Positions 11,150 through 24,260 of a stretch of 64,000 bases of DNA are shown here, piece by piece. Both the position numbers and the translations under genes were made by a program. The stretch is from Dendrobium chrysotoxum (Eukaryota > Streptophyta > Magnoliopsida > Asparagales > Orchidaceae), in contig CM034314.1 of assembly GCA_019925795.1 (NCBI GenBank), forward strand, positions 19,640,774-19,704,773, read 5' to 3'. The stretch's first letter is position 1. The number at the start of each line of letters is the position of its first letter. Under the pieces are notes generated by a model. That model saw only the letters and a list, made by a program, of their open reading frames with translations. It was not told where the DNA came from and ran no database searches.

Positions 11150-12240
11150 TAGGTTGACCCACAATTGACCAGGGGCCCAAATAACCAAAATGCTCTTTAA
11201 GGGCAAAAATTAATATTTCCTCCAAACTTCAACATAGCTAATCCACACCATGCCATGGAACCTCCTCTAATGCATCCTAAATATTATTAGGAGTGCATTG
11301 GATGCAAATTATCATTTCAACTCAAATGGCCATTCCATTGCAAGAGACCACCTCTATAAGTCTCAAATCACTGATTTAAATGTTTTGGACCCAACTCTAA
11401 CCTTTACTTTGACCTAGTTGACCAAGTCAACCATGGTTGACCAAGTCAATCATGAACCATAGCCTCTTAGGTCCAATGCACTTCCCAACTCAATGCCCTA
11501 ACTCCTATGACTTTAATTATGTCCAGATCACTTCACTAGGAACTCTATGCATCAAATCAATCATCACTAGCTCCTCAGCCAGTGATTGACCCTGTATGGC
11601 CCAATTGAGCTAGCTCAAGCTAGCTCAATTGATCATTAGCATAAGTTAACATTCAACCAAGCTTCAAATCAGACTTGATCCTTATCAGCTTCTGATCATC
11701 TCTCTTAGTGAAATAGACCTGATCAGTAACCCTGACTCAGTCAACAGTTGACTCACTCAACTGAGCTTGGACTTGGTGAAACCCAGTAAATATAGGGACA
11801 AATTTATAAAACCTTTGATTCTTCACTTTAGCTTTAATCTTATAATTTCAAACCTATCCCACCACTATGCCAAATGCTTGTTTGGGTCAGTCCTAGTCAT
11901 CACAACTCAGTTGACTAGTTACATTAGTAAACTCAAATTTAATGAATCCCTCCATGGTTAATACTATATGTAAACACCAATCCCATTACTTTAAACTCAT
12001 CACAACCATTCTATAGTATGCTTTGAACATTCCAAATATTCCCTTAAGTTAAACTTGAGTGATTTTGACTTAGTCAAATCACTAAGGGTGGGCAAATGCT
12101 CTCACCTATGAACTCATTCATTCATATATCAATTTTACCCATCCAAACCCATGACCCTTAGCAAGCCATACCCTCTTAAGGTTCCACCTCACAACACTTG
12201 ACCAGTTGACTAGTCAAATAGTCAACCATAAGTGCAGGGG
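11150..12240 (+). repeat. W-box-rich region of X1
   Basis: Dense TTGACC/GGTCAA and TTGACT/AGTCAA motifs, including GTTGACCAAGTCAACC near 11420 and CAGTCAACAGTTGACTCA near 11737. It corresponds to the 156-bp tandem repeats of X3 (56860-57560) but the period has decayed here. Confidence 0.6.
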
Positions 12241-12467
12241 AGTCCATATGGTCAAACCCCATTGGATATGGCTCTATTCTTCAGGCCAAGCTACTTGGGT
12301 GGCTTCATTTAAGCTCAAAACCTCTCTAAGCCACCCTCCAACCAGCCTCAGTCCTTAGCCTAGCCCAAAAGGGAAATAAGTGGTCCCCTCCCACATGAAG
12401 CCACCAATATTAATGGGACTTGAACAACCTTCCCCCTGCTCCCCAATTGCTTGAGACACGTATAGGG

Positions 12468-14642
12468 TGTGATGCCCTAGATTCTAATTTAGAAGAATTA
12501 TTTATTTATCTTTTAAAAAATATAATTAAAGCTAACTAATATCATCTATCAGTAATAAATAGTAAAAATAGATTATATAATTCAGAACATCCATATACAC
12601 ATCTGTATTCATTCTCAAAAAATTTATATAAAATTCAGGATCTATACAATCATCACATATCTATCTTATCATGAGTATAAAAGAATAACTAAAATAAAAA
12701 GAAACAGAACCTGAGAAATCCTGATCAGTCTCACACTTCCGCTCCCCTGTCCTGACCTGAAATTATTTAACCACATATAATAAACTAAAAAGCCTAGCAG
12801 GTCACCAAAACCTATAACTAAATTTAAAGTATGGTAAATGGGGAATATGCATGTCAGAGATCAAATCATAGTAGTAGCATTCATATGACCATTGAATCAG
12901 TGCAAAAATAATAAAATTCATATGCAGTAGTAGTATAATCTATAAATAATAAATCACTATGGTACAAAACCCAACAAAGAAGTAAATTAGTATGAGTATT
13001 AAATTTATAAAGTAATTGTCATACCTGTAATACTAATAAATATAGAAATTAGTAAAGCATCAAATCAAAACATTAGTAAAGACTATCAAAATTATGTCAA
13101 CATAATAAAATCATATAAGAGTGTACCAATATTATTCAAGTATTCTATATCACGTGCTCAGTATAGTATATGCTTAGTATTAGTATAGTGAATTAGTAGT
13201 ATAAAATATTATCAATATCTAAATTGATAATAATAACAATCCAGCGAAAGAAGCAATAGAATAATACAATAATAATAAATTCATATAGTAATAGTAAATC
13301 TATACAATAATAAGAATAATGCCTCATGAATATGCATTTTCGTAGTCACACTAAATAAGTATGAAATCCTAGCTATCATGGTATTTTTCAGTATTATATT
13401 AGTATCAGTAAACTGTTGGATCAGTAAACAGAGTCGTCACTCTTTGTCTATCGATATAGTAATCATCTCCTTATAACTCCCAATCAGTATCATGTTAATC
13501 AATAAAGGATAACACTAAATTATAGTATTTAAAAGAAAGCCCGTCGACTCACCATCCTATATAGGCTAATAAGTCTACAACCAACAGGTCAGCTAGTCTT
13601 AAGTTGTCTTTTACACATATATTATTATCACAATATTATAACAGTAATAATGACCAGCTATTACTCAATCCAATAACATATCCACATTCATTTTCAATGC
13701 ATTATAGTAAATAAAATATAATTGATCTTAATTTTGAAAATGTCAAAATATCTTAATGGTAGATAATAAAAATTATATTGAGTAAAAATTCATATTTTCA
13801 TATTTTAACCAAATTACCAGATATTGTATAAAATGACATTTTGAAGTTTTAGTTGAACTAAATTACTTTTTTAGATGTTAAATTAAATTTGTGAGTATGC
13901 AAAAATTATTATATTTTTAAAATCACCTGGTGAAAAATCTCAAATATATACTCAAAATATTTATAATCTCAATCTCTATAACATATAAAAAGTTACACAG
14001 AGAAAGTTTTATCAATACAAAATTATTTTTATTTTTCGGTAACAGAAACACAAATTTGATTAAAAAAAAATCAATAATATAAAATCTTTTAAATAAAAAA
14101 TAAGGTAATGATTCCTTACAGTGAGACGAGCAAATCTCTCAACTGGCCCGACTGATACAAATTACTCTGTGGCCTTCAAATTTGGATTTCTCTTTTATCT
14201 CTCTTCTATTTATCTTTTATTTTTCTCTCACACATCTTTGTTAGCTAAAATGAAATGGGAAAAGTATTTTATAAAATTTTTTTTATTATACTTTAAGATA
14301 TTTTAATATAATATTTAATTTAATTAATTCTTTAGTATAAAATTTAAATAAATCTTTTTAGGACTTTAAAAATTATAAAAAAATATCTATAAAATAAATC
14401 ATTTTATTTAGAAAATATTAGTAAAATCAGTTTACAAAACGGACACCTGATGGTCTCAAAATCCTTACTTATGCCGACAAGTGTCAATTTCTTACAAATT
14501 TTTACTAGTACCCACAAATTACAAAAAAATTCATGTAATTAAAATACAATAATCTTAATGCTATAACAAAGATGGTTTGTGATTTGGACTTATAATGACT
14601 CCAAAAAAATTATTTACCTGGGTTAAAATATGAGTTATTACA
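12468..14642 (-). mobile_element. Solo LTR, family A (copy B), perfect TSD
   Basis: On the minus strand it runs from TGTAATAACTCA (ending at 14642) to GGGCATCACA (12468), 2175 bp. It is flanked by a perfect 5-bp target duplication, TAGGG, at 12463-12467 and 14643-14647. It aligns with copies A (3272-5533, +) and C/D (33922-36742, +). No open frame of note, so it reads as a solo LTR inserted into X1. The 61-codon frame at 14121 is coincidental. Confidence 0.88.
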
Positions 14643-15709
14643 TAGGGGATCTGATGAAGGCCTCTGATGCATCATAGCCATCCAAAACTAAAACCCTAAG
14701 CTTCAAACCCTAAAAAATCCTCAATTCATATACATTACTCTATCCCAACTCCATAGCCTCTTTATCCATTCTCACATTTCATTTTGACTATTCAAGAGTT
14801 CCTCCTCACTTCCCTAGCTCAAATCCACTAGTTAAAGGTCGTCGGCGATGAGATTCTGGCGAGAGGCACCACTTAGTCCATCCAACTCAAATAGTCATGA
14901 TTTAGGCCATTTAAGCCATCGATTTCTTTTAGGGGATTATATGTGGATAGTCTACAAGCTCAACAAGCCTTTCCATATTTAAAACCATCAAGTAAATTAC
15001 GATAAAACTCTAACCCTAGCTTATACTAGATAGGGCTAAATAGCTTTTCATTAAGCACATTTTACATTGTGAAATCACTTCCCCATTAATGCTCTTCACT
15101 TCTCCAAGCTCTGTTTAAAATTTCATGAAGTTTGGTTGGTTATTTTAAGAGAATGAGCTTATTTTCGTATTCCTAGGGTTAATCATGTAATGCATGGCCT
15201 CGTATATTATTTGAGTTATTGATCGCATGATCAATTGCTATGATATCACTGTTTTATCACTTATCTAATCCACAGGCATTTTCACATTATTTCATTCCCT
15301 ATCTAGCTAGATCACGAGCACCTATTAAAATCGGGTGTGGATGGACGGTCGAGATCTGCTGCTGACTCGAATAAGTGACACGCGTCGGCCTGTCACTGCA
15401 TCCGCATTAATTGCCAATAATTTTTATTGTGTAATCATTGGCCATTAATGCCCACCATCACTGTGATTTTGATCTGATAAACCAGAAGGAGCTGTGTGGC
15501 CCTACTCCATCACCGCCGACGGGTTTTTAAATTAATAAATTTATTTTTAAGTGCTTTTTAATTACAAAAACTTCAAAAAATCAGAAAATTTTCATTTTAA
15601 TCCAATTTTAGAGTTCTTGGACTCTATAAATTCAGAATGAAGTCTACTTTATTTTGAAGTTAATTTTAGGGCAATTTGATTAGTGCTATCTATGAAAGTT
15701 TATGAAGAT

Positions 15710-17430
15710 TGTTAAACCTCTAAGAACTAGCCCGAGGTTAACCAAGAGGGAGGTGAATTAATAATTTAAAAAAAATTTAATAAATATTAAAACCCTTGAT
15801 GTATAAGCAAATTAATTTCACAATAATAAAATTAGAGTTTTCTAAACCACACAGTAAATCACAGAAAAGTGTGGAAATTAAAATGTGAAAAAGTAAAAGA
15901 ACGAACACAAAGGATTTTATAGTGGTTCGGTCAAATCTGACATACGTCCACTCCCTGGAGGCTTCCTCAGAGTATTGCACTAAACTCTTAGTGTCTCTCC
16001 TTTGGCCCCCAGAGTTAGGCGGAGAAGCCCTTACAGAAATCGCTTCCACCGACCAAGTGAGGCAGAGTACCCTGAATCATTTTCACCCTCTTGGTAAAGG
16101 CAAAGAACTTGAATCCTTTTACTCCCTCCTAGAGTAGGTAGAGAACCTAAATCCTTTTACTCCCTTCTGGAGTAGGTAGAGAACCTTGATCTGATGCTGA
16201 AGAATATCTTCCCCAGAGACACCAAGGAATCAGGAAAGTAACTTGAAGAAGATTGTGGAAACCTTGCTTGGATTAACCTTTGTGAATCCCTCATAATCCC
16301 CCCTCACAAGGATCTCTCCCTTTCTTCTCTCCCAAAGCTCTCTCTCGCTTCCTTCTCTAAGCTCTCTCTCTTTGATCATCTCAACAGCAAAATATTTTTT
16401 AATAGAAGTATTAGAAAACCTTAAGTAGTGGGCTTAAAAAAGTCCTAATTTTCAAGAGATTCATCTTATGTTCATACAGTACAATAAACATATCATACAG
16501 CACGATCAGTACAAAACTAGGTTCATCCGGTGGTCGTTCAGATAAAATGTTTAAATTTTACAACATATCATACAGTACGATCCTAAGATCGTTTGATATG
16601 AAATATCCAAATTCCTTCTGTTCATTTGGGATGACTTCTGGGATGACCAAACTTGTACACTATCGATCATCCAGCATTGTGAACATCATACAGTATGATT
16701 AGTACAAAAAGCATAACTTTCGTTTGGTATAATGTCTGGGACAACCAATTTCGTACACTATTGATCATCCAGCACTTAGGATATCGTATCGTATGATCAG
16801 TATAAAACTCATTACTTTTATTTGGTGCAACCTCTAGGACGACCAAAGTCTTACTCAGTCAATCATATTGTACAAACTATATCGTACAATACGATCGACG
16901 AGAATGATTGTCCATGATTTGATTGCTTAATATCGATAAGTTAATTAAGAAAGATTTTAATTAGGGCATACATTACGACCAAATCATACCGTATGATCAG
17001 CACATAATTATTATCTTTCTTAACCTCTGACGGCTAGGGTTTTGATAGAGCATAATAGATCGTACATTACGAATTAAAGTCGTGCAGTGCAAAATAAAGT
17101 CGTACAGTATAAAGCCAAAATTGTACAGTACGATTTACTTAAAAGCTCTCTCAAAAATATTTTTCTCTCTCCCCCTGTGTATGTCCAAGGTTACTCAGTA
17201 AAAATATCCACCCACTTATATGATACGACTCAAAAAAGGAAAAAATACAGAACAAATTAAAAATACAGACTATAACCCTAGTCTACCCAGTCTTGAGCTG
17301 ATCAGAATTGCAAGTAAACGGTGGACTATTTTCCTGAAATGTTAGTACACACAAAATAAAACAGAATATCATAAAATTAGGAGAAAATAGTAACAAACAC
17401 AATAATATTTGTTATCATTAAAATCATAGT
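15710..17430 (+). mobile_element. Copia/SIRE-like LTR fragment within X1
   Basis: Begins TGTTAAACCTCTAAG and carries GTTAACCAAGAGGGAGGTGAATT near 15735, a wording common in SIRE-like copia LTRs. Then come a duplicated CTTTTACTCCCTTCTGGAGTAGG segment (16116-16188), CT-rich tracts and many CATACAGTACGATC motifs. The right border is uncertain; homology to X2 resumes by about 17540. It interrupts X1 relative to X2. No coding region. Confidence 0.5.
16470..17135. repeat. Recurrent palindromic ATCGTAC/GTACGAT motif cluster
   Basis: The near-palindrome ATCGTACNGTACGAT or its halves recurs at least ten times (for example near 16489, 16572, 16688, 16872, 17002, 17060 and 17128), with mutated spacers. 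It is inside the copia/SIRE-like LTR fragment. Confidence 0.6.
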
Positions 17431-18584
17431 GCTTGAATCAAATTTATAATAATTTGAATTACTCTAATAATACTCAAAATCTTATTTTAATTTTAAGTAA
17501 AACCCAAATACTTGAGAATTTACCCTTTGCAATGCACTTAGATTTAGGTCACATGATTACTTATGTTTATGCAAAAGGGTTAGCAAACTTTGATTTCAAA
17601 CTTACATGACTTAGGCTCACATAAGGACAAAAATTAAGGATAATGTCTAGAAATTTAGGTAAATTATAGAAAATTTAATATGTACTTAATAGATATCAAA
17701 CTTTGAAACATTAAACTTAGTGACTTTACCCACCATACGTTCAAATTTCACTGAATTTGGATCACATTAGGTTAGAAAATTAATTAAGTTAAAAATCAAC
17801 TCCTCAATAAAGCTTGATACTTTAAAACAATCATAATTAATTCAAATTAAATTAAAAAAATATAAATAACATATCAAATTATTCAGAATTCAACCCTCTA
17901 CCTTGAAAAATTAAAATCTCCATCCCTGGATCTCTAATTCAGGCTTAATTTAATTTTTAAGAAATAATTAATAATTAATTAAATTAATTAATTAAAAATT
18001 ATTAAAAATACTAAATAAATTTTAAACCCTTGAAAACACTTTTATAAGTCATTCTGGACCTTTGGGAGTGATTTTAAGAAGTTTGGAGTAAGTTTGGTGC
18101 AAAATTATTAAAACCTCCTTAATTAATAATTAATTAATTCAATTGAATACTCAAACTTTGAAAATTTATAATTAATACTAGAAAATTTGAAATTGAGCAA
18201 ACTCAAAGGCATTAGACTCCTTTAAGGGTCTAATATTTATTAAAAATATCAAACCTCCAGAATTAAGTCAAAGTCCAAAAGTTAACTCTTTGATCAACTT
18301 TAGTTCAAAAATGCATCAAAACTTTAAAAAATTATAACTTAATCTAGAAAAATTAAAATCCAGCAAACTTAGAGCCCTTTTACTCACCTTAGGATTTAAT
18401 ATTTAGAAAAATTATTAAAACTCTAGAATTCAACTTAATTTAAAAAGTCAAATTTGTACCCCTTAATTTAATGATTTAAATAATTCATAAAAATTCAAAA
18501 AATTCAATAATTGATCAAATTGTAGAAAATATTAATCTTAATCAAATCAGATAATTAACCCCTAAATACATAATAAATACTCTA

Positions 18585-18860
18585 GCGATGAGATTTTTAG
18601 GATGGACTACCTTGAGCTACGGAGCTATGTGTCAAAAAGAGGCTTAATTCCTCGAGCCCAATATGACAACGTCACCAATGAAGTCAATAGAGTACAAAAT
18701 CTTAAAATTAATTAATTTTTAATTACTTAACTAAAATTAAATATTTAATTCAACTACATCAACTTGGTTTTTAGGATGAACTACCTTAAGCTATAAGGTT
18801 ATATGTCCTAAGGAGGCCTAGTTTCTCAAGCCCACTATGACAACACCACGAATCGGTTGA
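18585..18860 (+). repeat. Duplicated module in X1 (two units, about 178 bp apart)
   Basis: TTTTTAGGATGGACTACCTT...GAGCTA...GGCTATGTGTC...GAGGC...TTCCTCGAGCCC appears at about 18595 and again at about 18773. The same pair is present in X2 at about 29308 and 29475, so the duplication predates the spread of X. Confidence 0.65.
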
Positions 18861-21097
18861 TGGCAAACAAAATTAATTAACTTAATATTTCAAATTAGCA
18901 ACTAACCAGTTAACTTAAAAATTATCAACCCTTTAATTTTAACAAATTAAATTAATTAAATAATGTTGGTTACTATTGGGTAATTTAGGCCTACGAGGCT
19001 ATTAACTTTGCCCCAAGAAAGATGAAATAAACTTCATGACCCTTGTTTAAACAAAAATAATAATCACTCAACACTTAAAACTTACCATAAAACTAACATC
19101 AAAACACTAACACCTAAATTCAAATTAAAAATCCCCTTTAACCTACAAAAATATTAAAATATTAGACAACTTTAATAATTACCCGACATAGGTCATATCC
19201 AAGACACACAACCTGATGCACACACTTTAGATATTTTTCTAGGATAACCACTTATAGTTTTAGGGTAGGTTGGTGTTTTCCTTTTCTATTACTTGTGTGC
19301 CGAGTTTTTCATAATTTTCACTATATATTGGTTGCTATAATTGATTGATATGATATTTATTAATGTGTTAATTTTATTATGCTCTTTATGAATTTATGTA
19401 ATGGGCATTAGATTACTCCTAGGTTAGAAATGATTTGGATGCACACAAAATTTTTTTGTAAGTGACCATGCTCATGCAGGGCTAAAATAAGGGGTCAAAA
19501 TTTAAATTCAATTAACACATTTTTTGCAGGTGCTAATATATGCTAAGTCCCCCTTAAAATTAAAAAAAGCATGGCCAAGTGTGTTTGTGCTTAATTTTGA
19601 ACAAATTAAATTATATAACTACTTGTGATATTTTTTATTATAATTGCTTAGGATAACTGTGCAAGTTATTTTACAGTCTTTTTTAATTTTCTACATGTAT
19701 TTTAAATTCAAGTGTAGTGAAAGTTAATTTTGAGATGTGATATTAACCATCCAACTTGAAGTCCAAAGAGAAGGGAAACATCCTTTAGAGGAGAGTTCCT
19801 TTCATTTGGAGATTCAAGTTAGGATAATTTAAAAATTCAAAGAGGGAAGAAACACCCCTTCAGGGAGGAGTTCTTTATATTTGGATACTTGACCAGACGA
19901 ATCCAAGGAGCCTACAGAAGGGAGGAAGACGAAGTGAAGACACAAGAATATCCCATTGTTAAAATTATTTGAGTCATTTCTAGAACTAGAATCTAGGTTG
20001 TTGCTAGTGGTACCCGACCATTTTTAATTTCTACAGATCCTGGGTTGTAATTAGATAATATTTATCATATTGATTTTTTACATTTACTTGACTTATTTTA
20101 ATTTATTGATTTGATTGATGTGTTTAATTCTGTATAGTAGGAGTTTCATAATCTTTCTAGGTTTTTTATGTGCATGTTATTTTTTTATTTAGTCTATAAG
20201 TGTTTAGGCTCTTAAGGACAAAAAATTTTATACTTATAATTTAAATAAAAATTTTAGGCCAACATAAAAACTTAATCAATTTTAAGAAGTAAGCTCAGGC
20301 TCGCTGATGGTCTTTTGCATCAATATTAAATTCTTCTATTCCTTATTAAACACCTCCACACCTACAGGTTGTGGCGAACCACTTGGCCTATTAAGGGGAT
20401 GTTATACAATCTTTAAGAAAAATATATTTTCTAAGCTTAATTTTAAAACTACTTCATATCATTTATGCAAATAAGGTCAATCAACATGCATCATATTATA
20501 AACTAATTAAATTAATAAAACTTTAATTATATTCAAGCATAATCACCCTGCATAAGTAAAGGGGCCAATTAGGACATTCTTTAAATGTCGATCCCAATTC
20601 CTCAAAACTTAAACAATAGCCCACCTATCTTTCACGAAAGATCAAATTCATGATTTTGAAGTGTTAGGTGGTTAGCTAGCTCCCAATCCAGGCTGGGATA
20701 AGTCTAGATTTGCATTACATTAGTTAAGTTTGGGCCACTATAGTTTATTGCTCAAATTAAACTTAAGATTTGGGGTGGACTCAAAATCATAAGACCCCAA
20801 CTTCAAAAATATAATCCCAACTTTCTAATAAAATGATAACTCAAATTAAATTCTCTTAAAATTAAAATTTAAAGCCTAATACATAAGATAGATAGGGGTG
20901 TTTTTGAAGTGTTTCAAAATTTCAAAACACCTCCTACCTTTCATCCTTTGTCTTTTAAAACAAGTGTTCAAATTTAATCCAATTCCTATTGGGACTCCAA
21001 CCTTACTCCTATGATATCACTCTATGAAAATCTCAAAAAAATTATTATTTTAATTGAGGGTTTTATAGGAAACTCAAATTTTCTACGATATACTTCA

Positions 21098-21453
21098 CTA
21101 TGAGGGCTTACCCTCATAGGAGATTTAAGACTCCAGATCAATTTTAAAATTTAATTAATTATCTTTGAGAAAATAAAGAAAATCAACGATGATCGTTATC
21201 ATCATATTTGAGTAGATAATAAGGAATGATATTTTCTTCACTTGGAAAGATATATCATTTGTTGTAATGACCTTAAATATGAAATTAACGATAGCACATC
21301 CATATTATTATATTTAAATACTTGATCAAACATTATTTTGACCCTTTGGGGTCATATGTAGTTCATTTTTGAATTTGGTTATGATTTTCATGATGAAATT
21401 TATAATTCTAAATCTAAACCCATTAAGAAATCATATTCCACCTCTCGAGGTGG
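21098..21453 (+). other. Conserved hairpin region of X1
   Basis: Four hairpins at offsets 0, 129, 241 and 340. H1 at 21098 has stem CTATGAGGG with loop CTTA. H2 at 21227 has outer stem TGATAT/ATATCA. H3 at 21339 is TGACCC-TTTG-GGGTCA. H4 at 21438 is CCACCT-CTCG-AGGTGG. The same four occur at the same spacing in X2 and X3 with compensatory stem changes. Confidence 0.7.
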
Positions 21454-21582
21454 TATATCATTTATGATTGTATGTTTAATTTTAGAATTAAAATTTAAAA
21501 GTCAATTTTAAAATTTTCTAAGGAAATTAAAATTTTAATTCCTTTGTATCTTTCCAAAGCAAAGCTTTTAAGAACCATCTTC

Positions 21583-22459
21583 TTATGCCTCCCTTTTTAT
21601 ATCATTTGGATTACACCATAAATCTTATTTTAAGAAAAAGCTTATTAGCCTACCCTTCTATAAAGGGTAAAATATCTCCAGCCAACTTGAATGAGTCAAT
21701 CATATCTCACCAGCCTTTCTTACATAGGCACATTTCACATTATATATAATAAATTATACATATAATAATACACTCGATATTAAGTTCATTATATCATCTT
21801 AATATATATAAAATTTATATATGAATCAAAATTAGTGAAATTTATAAGAAAACACAGTGTGCTCTTTTTCACTTATATTTATCAGCAATAGTTATATTAT
21901 AATAAGTATGTATATCATATAAGCATATACAAAAACTTTAATAATTCTTTCTCAAAATTTTAGATATATCCAAATTATCAAAATTAAGATATTTCCCCCC
22001 AAACTATAAAAATACTAAATAAAAATTCAATATATTATTATCAAAATGCTTATATAGATGACATCTATCACATACTAAAAGTTATACGATGAAAGTTTGA
22101 TAAAAAATAAAGATATTATAATTTTTGTATATTTTAACCAAATTAAAATGCATAAAATATATAATATGTAAAATTATTAAAATTAAAGGTGGGGTAATAG
22201 AAGTCTACCTCGAGATAAATAACTTTTTCAACATGATCGACTAACGAAAATTGCTCTACGACTATCAAATCCTAAAATAAAGATGCATTGGTTCTAATGT
22301 AAATAGGTATCAATTTTTACATTATCCCTAAAAGTAGGGTAAAATTATTATAAATAAGGCATAATAATATCTATTTTATGGCAAAAATGATTTTCAAATT
22401 TAACTTATAATGAATCCAAAAGAAAATTAGTTTACTAGATCAAAATATAAGTTTTTAAA
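21583..22459 (-). mobile_element. LTR-like element G, 5' part (split by X1)
   Basis: Continues the family-A copy begun at 10021. TTAAGAAAAAGCTTATTAGCC near 21630 aligns with the reverse complement of copy A near 4400. The right edge (CAAAATATAAGTTTTTAAAA) aligns with the 14642 end of copy B. About 300 bp corresponding to 14180-14480 of copy B are missing and replaced by a short foreign segment (see findings). Confidence 0.6.
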
Positions 22460-23730
22460 AATTTGATAGATAAGATACTATATAACATTTTTTTCTCATA
22501 TTAAGATTGAACTTATAATATGATGAGAGATAGCAAGGTACATATATAACATGTCTCCTTAGACTACTTTTGATAATAGAGGTGGTGAGGCCAAGTATGT
22601 TTGGAACTATTCAAATTTTGCCTAACACTCATCTATATATCAAAAACCTATGTTGTGGTTGCCCATCAATATCTTAAAGAACGTTAAATATTTATCTCTT
22701 GTGTGGATCAAGAAGCAACATAAAGCTAAAATTTTGTCACTTAAGCATTGCACCTATTTAATATTCCTCAGGAGTATTATATTTTAATGCACCTTATTCT
22801 TCTTAGTATTAGCTATATTCCCATGATGCTTGACTATAAATCCTATAAATTTTTTTAATGTCACTCCAAAAGCACACTTAGTTGGGTTGAATCACATAAT
22901 ATGGCATAGGATTCACTAATATATCATAAATATGTACTTCCATTATGTGCCCTATAATGTCTTTGAAGACCTTATTTATTAGACCTTGTAGGTTGGTCTA
23001 GCATTCTTTTACCTATAAGGTATGACTTGGTAACAATATAATTCTTTATTTGTCTAAAAAGCTATTGCTTTCTTGTCCATAGGAATCATCTTTATTTGAT
23101 TATAGTTAGAGTAAGCATCCATAAAGCTTAGCATTTGATGTCTACATGTGGCATAAATAAGTTAATTTATATGATAAAGTGAAAAATTATCTTTTGGGCA
23201 AGCTTTATTAAGGTCAGTGTAATCAACACACATTCTCTAGCCCCGTTGGCTTTCTTGACCATGATGAAAATTGCTAACTAAGCAAAAGAATGTAGTTCCC
23301 ATATGAATCATGTTTAAAAGAGTTTATTGACTTCATGTCCAATTGCTTATTGGCGATTTAGCATGAAGTTCCACTGCTTCTGGATGGCTAGTTTGCCTTT
23401 TGGGTTTATCATGAGGGGATCCATAATTATTTTGGGGTCAACCACAGACATACTTGAAGAACTCCAAATAAAGATGCATTGGTTCTAATATAGAAAATTC
23501 ACATATTCTCTCTTTTCCTCTTCGCAGACTAAATATCCAACTTGTAATATTTGTGAAGGATGCTCATATGATATAGCGATGTAAGTTAGGTATTTCATAA
23601 GAGAAGCTTTCTAGGAGATTTCTTCATTTTGGAGGTCAAAATTTTCAATGTTAAGAGTCACTAATTGGTGCAGTTGAGCTTATATAAGCTAAGATGATTG
23701 TACTTTCTATTGATGTTCACTCACTACATC
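22460..23730 (-). pseudogene. Ty3/gypsy (Tat-type) reverse transcriptase and RNase H start
   Basis: Clear pol remnant. Read on the minus strand it shows, in order: EHPSQILQVG and a following DVFAWS-like segment (about 23460-23560); then CVDYTDLNKACPKD (about 23190-23235) and FMDAYSNYNQIKM (about 23085-23127), both diagnostic of the Tat branch; YCYQVIPYR with NARPTY (about 22985-23040); and the active-site segment VHIYDILV near 22940, in which the first catalytic Asp has become Tyr. ALCCFL/DKYLTFFKIL and TYLASPPLLSK (about 22540-22700) and the start of RNase H (MLYMYLAISHH) follow and stop abruptly at 22460, where element G begins. Frameshifts and stops show it is dead. Confidence 0.88.
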
Positions 23731-23769
23731 AATCCTGTTGACCTCATTTTTGTATGAGGTTATTAGGAC

Positions 23770-24260
23770 CTTATCCAGACTCCAGATTAATCCAGACCCT
23801 AGGATTAGTCTAGACCTTAGATCACTCTCCAAACTCTAAGATCAATTCTAATCTTAGATCAATTTATATTCCAAACCAATCCAGATTACAGATTAATTTA
23901 AAATATAGATCTATCTAGATGATAAATCATTCTTGATCTCTAATTAGCTTAATTTTAAATAATCTAATCTCCAGACCTATTTATGACTTAGGATCTATCT
24001 AGATATTAAGATCCTTTTAAAATCCATACCATAGGATTACCCGGGTCCTAGGATTTTTTCTAGATCCTAGACCCTAGGACTTCTAGACTATAGGATCCTC
24101 TTAGACGCTAGACCTTAAGATTTACCTAGACCCTATACCACTCCAAACCATAGGATTTATCTAGACTTTAGATCTACCCAGACCTTAGGATCTATCTAGA
24201 CCTTAGATTAATTCAGATCTTATATCAATCTATATCTAAGTTAATCCAGGTCTTAAATTA
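23770..24260 (+). repeat. CTAGA/CCTAGG-rich minisatellite of X2
   Basis: Degenerate repeats of CCAGACCCTAGGATC and CTAGATCTTAGG type. Counterpart of 55670-56350 in X3, where it is longer. Confidence 0.7.

Larger units (their letters stand above)
10325..21577 (+). mobile_element. Large non-coding element X, copy X1
   Basis: First of three copies of a family that starts TGTTGACCTCATTTTTG (here TATTGACCTCATTTATG) and ends in CA. The 3' edge (AAGCTTTTAAGAACCA, 21577) aligns with the ends of X2 (32015) and X3 (59737). Flanking pentamers TCTCC (10320-10324) and TCTTC (21578-21582) match at four of five. Joining the sequence on either side restores a continuous family-A element (G), which independently confirms both borders. 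X1 contains two later insertions (12468-14642 and about 15710-17430). Without them it is about 7.4 kb. No coding capacity and no internal LTR pair were seen. Confidence 0.7.
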
